64,000 nucleotides of DNA from RBG-16-66-20 sp036560705 (GCA_036560705.1 DATBQR010000062.1:1-64000), one strand, 5' to 3'; shown: positions 1 through 8,718, counted from the stretch's first letter. Numbers and translations: made by a program. Notes: generated by a model from the sequence alone, not told the origin.

Positions 1-339
1 GCGGCGCTGGAGGCGCGCGGCATCCAATGCGTGTTGCCCTGGGGGAGCGAAGAGGAACGGCGCCGCTGCAACCGCATCGCCGCCGCGGTCCGCGGCGCCG
101 TGGTGCCGCGCCGCATGACGCTCGTGGAACTCGCGCGCCTCGCGCGCGAGGCGCGGTGCGTGGTGGGCGTGGACACGGGGCTCGCCCATCTCGCGGCGGC
201 GCTCGGCGTTCCCGTCACCGGCCTGTATTGCGGTTCGGATCCGGCGCTGACCGGCCTGTACGGCGGCGGGCGGCTGATCAACCTGGGCGGCGTCGGCAAG
301 CCGCCCTCGGTGAAAGAGGTGCTGGAGGGGTTGCACTGA
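1..339 (+). CDS. waaC: ADP-heptose:LPS heptosyltransferase I, C-terminal part
   Basis: The reading frame is open from the first base to the TGA at 337-339, so only about the last 112 residues are present. The motif VDTGLAHLAAALGVP followed by VTGLYCGSDP matches the donor-binding C-terminal lobe of family GT9 heptosyltransferases. The sequence resembles heptosyltransferase I (WaaC) more than WaaF. The enzyme adds the first L-glycero-D-manno-heptose to Kdo2-lipid A at the inner face of the cytoplasmic membrane. Its stop overlaps the waaA start, so the two LPS core genes are translationally coupled. WaaC rather than WaaF or WaaQ is an inference from the short piece seen. Confidence 0.8.
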   Translation, partial: AALEARGIQCVLPWGSEEERRRCNRIAAAVRGAVVPRRMTLVELARLAREARCVVGVDTGLAHLAAALGVPVTGLYCGSDPALTGLYGGGRLINLGGVGKPPSVKEVLEGLH

Positions 340-1622
340 TGCGCATCCTCTATACGCTGGCGCTGCGCGCGGCGGCGCCGTTCCTGCTGCTCAAACTGTG
401 GTGGCGCGGCCAGCGGGAGCCGGGCTATCGGCGCCGCATCGGCGAGCGCTTCGGCCAGTACAAGGAGGCGCCGCCCACGCAGCCGGTGCTGTGGATGCAC
501 GCGGTGTCGGTGGGCGAGGCGCGCGCCGGCGCCGCGCTGGCGCGCGCGCTGCTCGCCGCGCATCCCGGCAGCGAAATGCTCATCACCTGCACCACCACCG
601 CCGGCCGCGAAACCCTGAAGGAACTGCACGGCGAATCGGTGCACGTCGCCTGGCTGCCCTACGACTATCCCGGCGCGGTGCGCCGCTTCCTGGAGCACTA
701 CCGGCCGCGCCTGGGCGTGCTGATGGAGACCGAGATCTGGCCCAACCTGCTCGCCGCCTGCGCGGACGACGGCGTGCCCATGCTGCTGGCGAACGCGCGC
801 ATGTCGGAAAAATCGGCGCGCGGCTACGCGGGCTGGAGCGGCCTCGCGCGGCCGGCGCTCGCCTCGCTGGCGGCGGTCTGCGCGCAGAGCGAGGCGGACG
901 CGCTGCGCCTGCGCGCGCTGGGCGCGCGGCGCGTCGAGGTTGCGGGCAACCTGAAATTCGACAGCGCGCCGGACGAGGCGAGAAGCGCCGCCGGCCGCGC
1001 CTGGCGCGAACGGCTCGGCCGCCCGGTGCTGCTGCTGGCCAGCACGCGCGAGGGAGAGGAAAAAATGCTGCTGGATGCGCTGCCGCCCTGGGACAGGAAA
1101 ACCCTGGCGGTCCTGGTGCCCCGGCATCCGCGGCGGTTCGATGAAGTCGCCTCGCTGGCCGCAAAGGACGGATTCCCCGTGTCCCGCCGCAGCCGCAGTG
1201 AAATTCCGGGACCGGAGGACCGCGTGCACCTGGGCGACACCATGGGAGAGATGGATTTCTACTACGCGGCTGCGGATGTCGCCGTGATCGGCGGTTCCTT
1301 CGCGCCGCTCGGCGGGCAAAACCTGATCGAGGCCTGCGCGGCCGGCGTGCCGGTGGTGCTCGGCCCCAGCATGTTCAATTTCGCCGAGGCGACGCGCCTC
1401 GCGCTGGAGGCGGGCGCGGCGGTCCAGGCCGCCGACGCGCCGGGCGCCATGCGCGAAGCCTCGCGGCTGCTGGCCGGCGCGCAAGAAAGAAAAAAGATGG
1501 GCGCGGCGGGCAGGGCGCTGTGCGAGGCGCATCGCGGCGCCACGCAAAAGCATCTGGCGGTTTGCGCAGAGCTGCTCAAGGCCGCGGCTGCGGCCGCAGC
1601 TACTGTTCCAGCGCGCGATTGA
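339..1622 (+). CDS. waaA: 3-deoxy-D-manno-octulosonic acid (Kdo) transferase
   Basis: This 427-residue protein has the usual length of WaaA/KdtA. It transfers Kdo from CMP-Kdo to lipid IVA at the inner membrane. An N-terminal hydrophobic anchor (about residues 1-20) is followed by a GT-B fold. Recognisable pieces are HAVSVGEARA, ETEIWPNLL near residues 125-135, and GGSFAPLGGQNLIEACAAGVPVV in the nucleotide-binding lobe near 320-345. The start was chosen at the ATG at 339 because it overlaps the preceding TGA and gives the normal N-terminus; a longer frame upstream is only read-through of the heptosyltransferase gene. Its 3' end overlaps the end of convergent tolC by 23 bases. Confidence 0.93.
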   Translation: MRILYTLALRAAAPFLLLKLWWRGQREPGYRRRIGERFGQYKEAPPTQPVLWMHAVSVGEARAGAALARALLAAHPGSEMLITCTTTAGRETLKELHGESVHVAWLPYDYPGAVRRFLEHYRPRLGVLMETEIWPNLLAACADDGVPMLLANARMSEKSARGYAGWSGLARPALASLAAVCAQSEADALRLRALGARRVEVAGNLKFDSAPDEARSAAGRAWRERLGRPVLLLASTREGEEKMLLDALPPWDRKTLAVLVPRHPRRFDEVASLAAKDGFPVSRRSRSEIPGPEDRVHLGDTMGEMDFYYAAADVAVIGGSFAPLGGQNLIEACAAGVPVVLGPSMFNFAEATRLALEAGAAVQAADAPGAMREASRLLAGAQERKKMGAAGRALCEAHRGATQKHLAVCAELLKAAAAAAATVPARD

Positions 1623-2919
1623 CCTCTTCGAGGTCCTCTTCGCGCAGGCTGCCGGCGGCGGCTTTCAGCTTCAGGTGGCTGGTGATGGTGTTGTAGCGCG
1701 CCACCGCGAGGTCGCGCCGGGTGGAAAACAATTGCTGCTGCGCGTTCAGCACGTCGATGTTGATGCGCACGCCGACCTCGTAGCCGAGCTTGTTCGAATC
1801 GAGCGCGCTCTGCGAGGAGACGAGGGCCTGGTCCAGCGCGCGGACCTGCGCGATGCCGTTGATCACGGCCAGGTAGGACTGCTGCGTCAGCAGGACGCTC
1901 GAGCGGCGCGCGTTTTCGAGATCCTGCTTGGCCTTCTCGTAGTTGGCGGCGGCTTCCCGCTCGCGCGAGCTGATGGCGCCGCCCTGGTAGATCGGCACCG
2001 CCAGCTGGAATCCTATCGAGCCGGAATTCAGCTGCGAGCTGTTGGCGGAAATGCTCGATCCGGTCTGTTCGGTCTGGCCGTACGAGGCGATGAGGTCCAC
2101 CGTCGGATAGTTGCCGGCGCGGGCGAACCTGTTCTGCAGGCCGGCGATCTGCGTGGCCGCGTCCTGGATGACGATCGGATAGGCCTGCTTCTCGGCGAGC
2201 GCCACCCAGTCGTTCATGTTGCCGGGGCTGGGCGGCGACAGCTGTATCTGCCCGCGCAGCGGCTTCAGCCCGGCGTAGTCCTTGCCGGCGATCTGCGCCA
2301 GGGCCTTGCGCTTGTTGTCGAGATCGTTCTGCGCCGAGATTTCCTGCGCCACCGCGAGGTCGAAGCGCGCCTGCGCTTCGTGTGTGTCGGTGATGGTGGC
2401 GGTGCCGACCTCGAAATTGCGCTTCGCCTGCGCCAGCTGCTCCGAGATGGCGACCTTCTGCGCGCCGACGAGGGCGAGCGTGTCGCCCGCGGCGAGCACG
2501 TCGAAGTAAGCCTGGGCGACGCGCACGATGAGGTCCTGTCCCGCCTGGCCGTAGACCGCCTCCGCCTGGCGCACCTGCTGCTCGGCCTGGTCGAACTGCA
2601 GCCAGTTCTGCGGCCGGTAGACCGGCTGGGAAAAGGACAGCAGGTAGTTGCGGTTGTAGAACGTGCGGCCGGATTGCGGCACCGGGTTGGGCCCGTAGGT
2701 GCCGATGCCCAGGTGGTTGGTCGTCGTGGCGGCGGTCAGGCCGACGCTGGGCAGCACCAGCGCGCGCCCCTGCGGCAGTTTTTCCAGCCCGGCCTGCAGC
2801 GCATAGCGCGCCGACGCGTACTGCGCGTCGTAGGCCTTGGCGTCGCGGTAGACCTGCTGCAGGTCTTGCGCGAGCGCAGGCGACGCGAAGACAGAAAGAG
2901 CAAGCAGGAACGCACGCAT
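1600..2919 (-). CDS. tolC: TolC family outer membrane efflux channel
   Basis: A 439-residue protein with a signal peptide (MRAFLLALSVFASPALA, cleavage before Q18). The repeated coiled-coil helices and a duplicated outer-membrane-factor architecture are typical of TolC, as are the motifs YEVGVRINIDVLNAQQQL near residue 385 and NFEVGTATITDTHEAQARFD near 170. It forms the trimeric outer-membrane and periplasmic tunnel used by RND pumps and type I secretion. It is the last gene of the minus-strand RND operon, 13 bases after pcm, and its stop lies inside the 3' end of convergent waaA. The same tolC-waaA neighbourhood is common in betaproteobacteria. It could also serve transporters encoded elsewhere. 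Confidence 0.93.
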   Translation of the reverse strand: MRAFLLALSVFASPALAQDLQQVYRDAKAYDAQYASARYALQAGLEKLPQGRALVLPSVGLTAATTTNHLGIGTYGPNPVPQSGRTFYNRNYLLSFSQPVYRPQNWLQFDQAEQQVRQAEAVYGQAGQDLIVRVAQAYFDVLAAGDTLALVGAQKVAISEQLAQAKRNFEVGTATITDTHEAQARFDLAVAQEISAQNDLDNKRKALAQIAGKDYAGLKPLRGQIQLSPPSPGNMNDWVALAEKQAYPIVIQDAATQIAGLQNRFARAGNYPTVDLIASYGQTEQTGSSISANSSQLNSGSIGFQLAVPIYQGGAISSREREAAANYEKAKQDLENARRSSVLLTQQSYLAVINGIAQVRALDQALVSSQSALDSNKLGYEVGVRINIDVLNAQQQLFSTRRDLAVARYNTITSHLKLKAAAGSLREEDLEEVNRALEQ

Positions 2920-2932
2920 CTCGCAGACCCTA

Positions 2933-3586
2933 TCAGAACTTGAAGCGGGAAGGCTGCTCGCAGTTGGCGAGCGGCGCGAGCAGCGTATCGAACAGTTCGA
3001 CGGTGCGGAAAGCGCCGGGCGCGGTGCAACTCACAAGCTTCGCGGTCATCGCCGGCGCCTCGCCCGCCACCGCGAAGGCGCGCCCGCCGGGCGCGAGGCT
3101 GTCGAGGATGCCCCGCGGGATCACCGGCACCGAGCCGGTGAGCACCACGATGTCGTAGGGACCCCATTTTGCGCAGCCGCGCGCGCCGTCGGCGACCTCG
3201 AGGGTGACGTTGTCGACGCCGTGCCGGGCGATGTTTGCCTGGCCGAACGCCGCCAGCGCGGGCAGGATCTCGACCGAATACACCTGCGCCGCGCGATGCG
3301 CGAGCAGCGCGGTGAGGTAGCCGCTGCCGGTGCCGATCTCGAGGACGCGGTCCGTTCTCCTCACGGCCAGCTCCTGCAGAACGCGGGCTTCCATCTTCGG
3401 CGGCCACATTTTCTGCCCTTCGCCGACGGGGATTTCCATGTCGGTGAAGGCGAGGTTGCGGCAGTCCGGCGGCACGAAATCCTCGCGCGGCACCGCGTAG
3501 AGCAGGTCGAGCACGTCCTGGTCCAGCACCTCCCAGGTGCGGATCTGCTGCTCGACCATGTTGGTGCGGGCCTGTTCGAGGTTCAT
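2933..3586 (-). CDS. pcm: Protein-L-isoaspartate O-methyltransferase
   Basis: A 217-residue class I SAM methyltransferase. The SAM-binding glycine motif LEIGTGSGYLTALL lies at about residues 82-95, preceded by VGEGQKMWPPKMEA, the Pcm signature region (many family members have GQTIS-P here). The reaction methylates isoaspartyl residues in age-damaged proteins to start their repair in the cytosol. The gene sits between the RND pump (15 bases away) and tolC (13 bases away), so it is almost certainly cotranscribed with the efflux system. The family assignment is firm; GQKMWPP departs from the commonest GQTIS form, so substrate specificity could differ. Confidence 0.88.
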   Translation of the reverse strand: MNLEQARTNMVEQQIRTWEVLDQDVLDLLYAVPREDFVPPDCRNLAFTDMEIPVGEGQKMWPPKMEARVLQELAVRRTDRVLEIGTGSGYLTALLAHRAAQVYSVEILPALAAFGQANIARHGVDNVTLEVADGARGCAKWGPYDIVVLTGSVPVIPRGILDSLAPGGRAFAVAGEAPAMTAKLVSCTAPGAFRTVELFDTLLAPLANCEQPSRFKF

Positions 3587-3601
3587 AAAGGGTATTTGCG
3601 G

Positions 3602-6600
3602 TTACTTGCGAAATTCCGCGGCATTTTCGGGGGAGGCGTCCATCTTACCAAAGCGCTTTACCCAGGAGGCAAGGTCGTCGAGATAGGTATAGATCACCGG
3701 CACCACCACCAGCGTGAGCAGCCCGGAGGTGATGACGCCGCCGATCACCGCCTGGCCCATGGGCGCGCGCTGCTCGCCGCCCTCGCCCAGGCCGAGGGCG
3801 AGCGGGATCATGCCGAAGATCATCGCCAGCGTGGTCATCAGGATCGGCCTGAGGCGGATGCGGCCCGCCGCCAGGACGGCTTGCCTGCGCGGCGCTCCGT
3901 TGCGTCTTTCCTGATTCACGAAGTCCACCAGCAGGATGGCGTTCTTCGTCACCAGGCCCATCAGCATGATGAAGCCGATGATGGAGAAGATGTTGAGCGT
4001 CGAGCGAAAGAGGATGAGCGCCAGCACCACGCCGATGAGGGACAGCGGCAGCGACATCATGATCGCCACCGGCTGGATGAAGCTGCCGAATTGCGAGGCG
4101 AGGATCAGGTAGATGAAGACCACCGCCAGCGCGAGCGCCTGGACCGCGTAGGCGAAGGATTCCTGGATGTCCTTGCTCGATCCGGCCATGGTGTAGCGGT
4201 AGCCGGGCGGCATGACGATGCGCTCGAGCCTGGCGCGCAGGTCGTTGGCGGCGTCGCCGGCGGCGCGGTTGAACACGTTGGCCGTGATCAGCACCTCGCG
4301 CAGCTGCTCCTTGCGGTTGATCTGCTGCGGCCCGCTGCCGGGCGAGATGCTGGCGATCTCGCGCAGGCTGACCATCCTCGGCGAGCCGTTGGCGTCGGTC
4401 TGCGTGGAGGCGAGCGGTACGCGCTCCAGGTCCTCGGCGCGTGCGCGGTCGGCGCGCGACAGGCGCACCTGCACGTCGTAGTACTGGTCGTCGGGCCCCT
4501 TCCAGTTGCCGACCGCTTCGCCGGCGAGCAGCGGCCGCAGGGTCGCCGCCACCTGGCCGACGCCGATGCCTAGGTCGCTCGCGAGTTCGCGCTTTAGCTC
4601 CACCGACACCTGGGGCTTGGCGGCCTCGTCGCTGGATTCGACGTCCACCGCGCCCCGCACCTCGCGCGTCGCGGCCATCGCCTGCTCGGCGAGCTCGGCG
4701 AGGACCTTGCGTTCCTGGCCGAGGATGGATACCTGCAGCGGCTTGCCGCTTGAGACGGTCTTGAAGGCGCCGATCTGCTGCAGCTCGATGCCGGCGATGC
4801 GCGAGAGCCGCTCGCGCATCGGCTTGGTGAGGTCGTTCTGCGAGCGTTTGCGCTCCGCCCTCGGCACCAGCTGCACGAAGATGTTGACCTTGTTTTTCCC
4901 CTGCACGAAGCCGGTGTTGACCGTGGCGTAGGTGACTTTCACTTCCGGGAACTCGCGCAGCGCGGCCTCGGCCTGGCGCGCCTTCTGCTCGGTGAGTTCC
5001 AGCGACGCGCCGACCGGCGTCTTGAACTGCACCTGCAGCTCCGACAGGTCGGGCTCGGGCACGAACTCGGTGCCGACCAGCTTCATGAGCGGGAAGCTGC
5101 CGAAGAAGCTGGCGAAGGCGAGCAAGAGCACCGTCTTGCGGTGGGCGAGGCTCCAGGCGAGCAGCCGTTCGTAGCGGGCGGAGACCCGCTCCATCAGCGC
5201 GTGGAACCAGGCCAGCAGCCGGCCGAGCGGGTTATCGCTGAATTTTCCTTCGGCCTGCGGGTCGTGCCAGATGGAAGAGAGCATCGGGTCGAGCGTGAAG
5301 GAGACGAACATCGAAATCAGCACCGCGGACACCACGGTGAGGCCGAACTGGTGGAAAAAGCGTCCGATGATGCCGCCCATGAAACCCACCGGCAGGAACA
5401 CCGCGACGATGGAAAAGGTGGTCGCCAGCACCGCCAGGCCGATTTCCTGCGTGCCGATCAGCGCCGCGTCGTGGTGGTTCGCGCCGAGCGCCACATGGCG
5501 CACGATGTTCTCGCGCACCACGATCGCGTCGTCGATCAGCAGGCCCACCGAGAGGGACAGCGCCATCAGCGTGAGCACGTTGAGCGTGAAGCCGAAGGCG
5601 TAGACGAAGAGGAAGGTGCCGATCAGCGCGATCGGCAGCGTGAGGCCGGTGATCACCGTGCTGCGCCAGGAGGCGAGGAACAGGAAGACGATGGCGATGG
5701 TGAGCAGGCCGCCCTCGAGCAGCGTCTTCTTCACGTCGTTGACCGAGTTGCGGATGCCGGTGGAGGCGTCGCGCACGATGTCGACCTTCACGTCCGCAGG
5801 CAGGAAGCCCTGCAGGTCCTTCACCACGCGGCGCACGCCGTCCACCACCGCGATGGTGTTTTCGCCCTGCGCCTTGATGATGTCGACGGACAGCGCGCGC
5901 TGTCCGTTCACCAGCGCCGAGTTCTCCTCCTCCTGCTGGCCGTCCTCGATCTCGGCGATCGAGCCGAGCGTCACCGCCGTGGTCTTGCCGCCGGCGCCGC
6001 GGCGCGCCACGATCATGTTGCGGAAATCCTCGGGGCCGGCGAGCCGCGCGCGCAGCTGGACGATCTTCTCCTGGCTGGGCGTGACGATGGAACCGGCCGG
6101 CACTTCCTGGTTTTCCGAGCCGAGCGCGCGCACCACCTGGTCGGCGCCGATTTTCTGCGCCTGCATCGCCTCCAGGTTGAGGAAGACCTTGATCTCGCGC
6201 TTGACGCCGCCCACCAGGGTCGCCTGGCCGACGCCGTTGACGTTCTCCAGGCGCTTCTTGATCACCTGGTCGGCGAGCGTGGTGAGCTCGCGCAGGGAGC
6301 GGCCCGCGGACTGCACCGCCACCGAAACGACCGGGAAATCGTCCGGGTTGAAGCGGCTGACGCGCGGCTCCTTGATCTCGTCGCGGAAGCTGGAGCGGAT
6401 CAGGGCGATCTTCTCGCGCACGTCCTGCGCCGCGAGCTTGGGATCGATCGACAGGTCGAACTCGATGATCACCACCGACAGGCCTTCGTAGGAACGCGAC
6501 GAGAGCGTCTTGATGCCGCTGATGGTGTTGACCGACTCCTCGATGCGCCGCGTGACCTCCTCCTCGACGTTCTCGGGGGAGGCGCCGGGATAGTCGGTCT

Positions 6601-6742
6601 GCACCACCACCACCGGGAAACTCACGTCGGGGAACTGCTCCACCGGCAGGCGCGAATACGAAAATGCCCCCAGCACCAGCAGCGCGGCCATCATCATGGT
6701 CGCGAACACCGGATTGGAAATGCTTATCCGTGTGAACCACAT
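3602..6742 (-). CDS. RND efflux pump, inner-membrane permease (HAE1 family)
   Basis: A 1046-residue protein of AcrB/MexB size with duplicated six-helix halves, each with a large periplasmic loop. The proton-relay aspartates are visible in TM4 (LLIDDAIVVREN, about residues 405-416) and the conserved lysine in TM10 (LVTKNAILLVDF). The N-terminus MWFTRISISNPVFATM is typical. The pump exports drugs or other amphiphiles by proton antiport through a periplasmic adaptor and a TolC channel. The adaptor gene lies 12 bases upstream, and pcm and tolC follow, so a complete tripartite pump is encoded. The sequence is closest to the HAE1/MdtBC-like branch rather than CusA metal pumps. The substrate cannot be read from sequence. 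Confidence 0.93.
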   Translation of the reverse strand: MWFTRISISNPVFATMMMAALLVLGAFSYSRLPVEQFPDVSFPVVVVQTDYPGASPENVEEEVTRRIEESVNTISGIKTLSSRSYEGLSVVIIEFDLSIDPKLAAQDVREKIALIRSSFRDEIKEPRVSRFNPDDFPVVSVAVQSAGRSLRELTTLADQVIKKRLENVNGVGQATLVGGVKREIKVFLNLEAMQAQKIGADQVVRALGSENQEVPAGSIVTPSQEKIVQLRARLAGPEDFRNMIVARRGAGGKTTAVTLGSIAEIEDGQQEEENSALVNGQRALSVDIIKAQGENTIAVVDGVRRVVKDLQGFLPADVKVDIVRDASTGIRNSVNDVKKTLLEGGLLTIAIVFLFLASWRSTVITGLTLPIALIGTFLFVYAFGFTLNVLTLMALSLSVGLLIDDAIVVRENIVRHVALGANHHDAALIGTQEIGLAVLATTFSIVAVFLPVGFMGGIIGRFFHQFGLTVVSAVLISMFVSFTLDPMLSSIWHDPQAEGKFSDNPLGRLLAWFHALMERVSARYERLLAWSLAHRKTVLLLAFASFFGSFPLMKLVGTEFVPEPDLSELQVQFKTPVGASLELTEQKARQAEAALREFPEVKVTYATVNTGFVQGKNKVNIFVQLVPRAERKRSQNDLTKPMRERLSRIAGIELQQIGAFKTVSSGKPLQVSILGQERKVLAELAEQAMAATREVRGAVDVESSDEAAKPQVSVELKRELASDLGIGVGQVAATLRPLLAGEAVGNWKGPDDQYYDVQVRLSRADRARAEDLERVPLASTQTDANGSPRMVSLREIASISPGSGPQQINRKEQLREVLITANVFNRAAGDAANDLRARLERIVMPPGYRYTMAGSSKDIQESFAYAVQALALAVVFIYLILASQFGSFIQPVAIMMSLPLSLIGVVLALILFRSTLNIFSIIGFIMLMGLVTKNAILLVDFVNQERRNGAPRRQAVLAAGRIRLRPILMTTLAMIFGMIPLALGLGEGGEQRAPMGQAVIGGVITSGLLTLVVVPVIYTYLDDLASWVKRFGKMDASPENAAEFRK

Positions 6743-6754
6743 GGCGTGACTGGG

Positions 6755-7915
6755 TTATTTCTTTTCAGCAACAGAAGGTTCTGGACCTGAGAGTCTTGCG
6801 ATTAATCCTTCCCGCAATGAACCCAGGTTTACGCGCACGATGCGGTCGCCGGCGGCGAGCCCGTCGAGAACCTGCACCCGGCCGGCGGCGTCGGGCGCGC
6901 CTACCTTCACGTTCTTGCGCTTCACCAGCCCGTCCTCGATGGCGTAGACGAAGGTCTGGCCGATCTCTTCACGCACCGCCGAGGCGGGCACGGCCAGCGC
7001 ATTGTCGATGCGCGACAGCGTGAGCGCGCCCTGCGCGAACATGCCGCCGCGCAGCAGGCCGTCCGCGTTGTCGATCACCGCGTAGACACTGATCGAGCGC
7101 GAGCCGGCGGTGGCCGACGGGTTGATGCGCTCGATGCGACCGGCGAAGTCGCGCTCGCCGAAGCCTTCCACGCGGAAATTCATCGCCTGGCCGACTCTCA
7201 CCTGGCCGATCGCCGCGGGCGGCACGGCGGCTTCGAGCTCGAGCCGCGACAGGTCCACGATGCTCACCACCTTGGCGTCCAGCGCCACACGCTCGCCCGG
7301 TTGGGCGTGGCGCTGCGAGACGATGCCCGGGAAAGGCGCGATCAGCACCGCGTCGCCCATGGATTTGCGCGCCACCACCAGTTCGGCTTCGGCGGCGCGC
7401 ATCTTCGCGGCGGCGACCTCGTAGTTGCTCTGGATGTTGTCGAAGGCGCTTTGCGAGATGAACGCCTTGTCGAGCAGCGCCTTCTGCTGGCTGCGGTTCT
7501 TGTCCGCCCACACCAGTTGCGCGCGGGCGGCCTCCACATCCGCCTCGCGCCCGGCGACCTTGGCCTGCACTTCGGTGAGGTCGATCCTGGCGAGCATCTG
7601 GCCCTGCTTGACGCTCTCGCCTTCGCGCACCGTGACCGCCACCAGTTCGCCCGCGACCTTGGCCTTCACGGTAGCCTCGGTGAACGGCATCAGCGAACCG
7701 GTGAGCGGCAGGGTGCGCTCGAGCGCGCGCGGTTCGACGATGGTGAGGTCGTTCTGCAGGAACTCGGCGACCGGGCGGGCGGATGCCGCGCTCGCCGCAG
7801 CGTCGGCGCTGTTCTGGCGGCTTCGCAGGGCGACGCCGGAAACGGCGAGTACGAGCAAGGCCACCGCGGCGGTCGTGATCATCGATCGGCGGGTGATGCG
7901 CTGGAAAATGTTCAT
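6755..7915 (-). CDS. RND periplasmic adaptor (membrane fusion protein)
   Basis: A 386-residue HlyD/AcrA-type protein. An N-terminal membrane anchor (about residues 12-32) precedes a split lipoyl/barrel-sandwich domain (VKAKVAGELVAVTVREGESVKQGQ near 80-103 and VLIAPFPGIVSQRHAQPGERV near 195-215). A coiled-coil hairpin lies between the two halves and beta-barrel and membrane-proximal domains follow. It bridges the inner-membrane pump to TolC. I chose the ATG at 7915 rather than the upstream in-frame ATG because the longer form would run into the end of tetR and adds unlikely residues. The start lies 4 bases beyond the tetR stop, so both are read from one transcript. No lipobox cysteine is visible. 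Confidence 0.9.
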   Translation of the reverse strand: MNIFQRITRRSMITTAAVALLVLAVSGVALRSRQNSADAAASAASARPVAEFLQNDLTIVEPRALERTLPLTGSLMPFTEATVKAKVAGELVAVTVREGESVKQGQMLARIDLTEVQAKVAGREADVEAARAQLVWADKNRSQQKALLDKAFISQSAFDNIQSNYEVAAAKMRAAEAELVVARKSMGDAVLIAPFPGIVSQRHAQPGERVALDAKVVSIVDLSRLELEAAVPPAAIGQVRVGQAMNFRVEGFGERDFAGRIERINPSATAGSRSISVYAVIDNADGLLRGGMFAQGALTLSRIDNALAVPASAVREEIGQTFVYAIEDGLVKRKNVKVGAPDAAGRVQVLDGLAAGDRIVRVNLGSLREGLIARLSGPEPSVAEKK

Positions 7916-7919
7916 CGCG

Positions 7920-8555
7920 TCAATCCTTGGCAAGGCCGTGGCGCAGCATGTCCAGGTGCGCCTCGATGTAGCGCACCGGGTCGATCGCCTGGCGGCCGTG
8001 CGCCGCGAGCGAATTGCGCCACATCATGATCACCACCAGCGGCGCGGCGATCAGGGGCGCGGTCTGTACCGGATCGACCGCGCGGAATTCCCCGCGGTCG
8101 ATGCCGCGCCTGACGATCGCCGCGATCACCTCGTGGCCCGGCTCGACCACCTCGGCGACGTAGAAGCGCGCGAGTTCGGGAAAATTGCCGGCCTCGGCGA
8201 GGATGAGTTTCGGGATGCCCGAGACCGGCGTGGCGCCGACTTTTTCCCACCAGCCGCACAGCAGGATGCGCAGCAGTTCGAAGCTGCTGCCTTCGAACTG
8301 CTCGATCACGCCCTTCATGACCGTCAGCGGCGAGACCAGGCCTTCGCGCACCACCGCCTTGAACAGCTCTTCCTTGTTCTCGAAGTAGAGATAGAGCGTG
8401 CCCTTGGAGATGCCGGCGCGCGAAGCGACATCTTCGAGACGCGTGCCCGCGTAGCCGCGCTCGACGAACAGCTCCAGCGCGGCGGCGGTAATTTCCTCGG
8501 GACGCGCATGCTTGCGGCGCGTCCAGCGGGGTTCGGATTTGGCGGGGGAGGGCAT
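7920..8555 (-). CDS. TetR/AcrR family transcriptional regulator of the efflux operon
   Basis: A 211-residue TetR-type repressor. The N-terminal helix-turn-helix reads VASRAGISKGTLYLYFENKEELF (about residues 38-60), and a ligand-binding helical domain follows. The ATG at 8555 is preferred over the upstream in-frame ATG at 8603 because the longer form would start beyond the operator. It is the first gene of the efflux operon, and the palindrome at 8569-8582 lies 13 bases upstream of its start, the classic arrangement for autorepression that also controls adaptor, pump, pcm and tolC. The inducer is unknown. Confidence 0.88.
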   Translation of the reverse strand: MPSPAKSEPRWTRRKHARPEEITAAALELFVERGYAGTRLEDVASRAGISKGTLYLYFENKEELFKAVVREGLVSPLTVMKGVIEQFEGSSFELLRILLCGWWEKVGATPVSGIPKLILAEAGNFPELARFYVAEVVEPGHEVIAAIVRRGIDRGEFRAVDPVQTAPLIAAPLVVIMMWRNSLAAHGRQAIDPVRYIEAHLDMLRHGLAKD

Positions 8556-8568
8556 CGGAATAAAAATA

Positions 8569-8582
8569 ACTGACCGGTTAGT
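8569..8582. promoter_or_regulatory. Palindromic operator for the TetR regulator
   Basis: The sequence ACTGACCGGTTAGT is an inverted repeat of the form ACTnACCGGTnAGT, perfect except for the two n positions. It lies 13 bases upstream of the tetR start, within the expected promoter region, and matches the general type of site bound by AcrR-like repressors. It also sits immediately upstream of a TATAAT on the plus strand at 8585-8590, so bound repressor could interfere with transcription towards thiC as well. Confidence 0.75.
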
Positions 8583-8584
8583 AA

Positions 8585-8590
8585 TATAAT
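8585..8590 (+). promoter_or_regulatory. thiC: Candidate -10 element for thiC
   Basis: A perfect TATAAT hexamer lies about 40 bases upstream of the TPP aptamer and 130 bases upstream of the thiC start. No good -35 hexamer is found at 16-18 bases upstream, where the sequence is A-rich and merges into the tetR operator. A weak or activator-assisted promoter is therefore the most that can be said. Confidence 0.4.
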
Positions 8591-8627
8591 GCTGCAGTGC
8601 CAAATGGTCAAGGGGCGCAAACTCTTG

Positions 8628-8718
8628 ACCCTACGCAGGGGTCCCGCCTCCGAGGGTCGGAAGCCGGGTGAGAAAAACCCTCAGAACCTGATGCGGATAA
8701 TGCCGCCGAAGGAAGCGC
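8628..8718 (+). ncRNA. TPP riboswitch (THI element) upstream of thiC
   Basis: Conserved TPP aptamer pieces occur in order: CAGGGGT at the 5' side, GTGAGA, then ACCCTCAGAACCTGATGCGG and GATAATGCCGCCGAAGGAAG. The pyrophosphate-sensing region ACCTGAT...GGATAATGCC is well conserved. The pyrimidine-sensing loop reads GUGAGA where CUGAGA is usual. The closing 3' strand contains AAGGAAG (8709-8715), which is also the thiC ribosome binding site 5 bases before the ATG. Ligand binding would thus hide the Shine-Dalgarno sequence and shut off translation when thiamine pyrophosphate is plentiful. Exact ends are estimated. Confidence 0.9.

Noticed and set aside
5141..6790. A 549-codon plus-strand frame antisense to the RND pump
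   Set aside because: Low-complexity H/R/D/E-rich translation in the third-position complementary frame; the pump on the other strand is intact.
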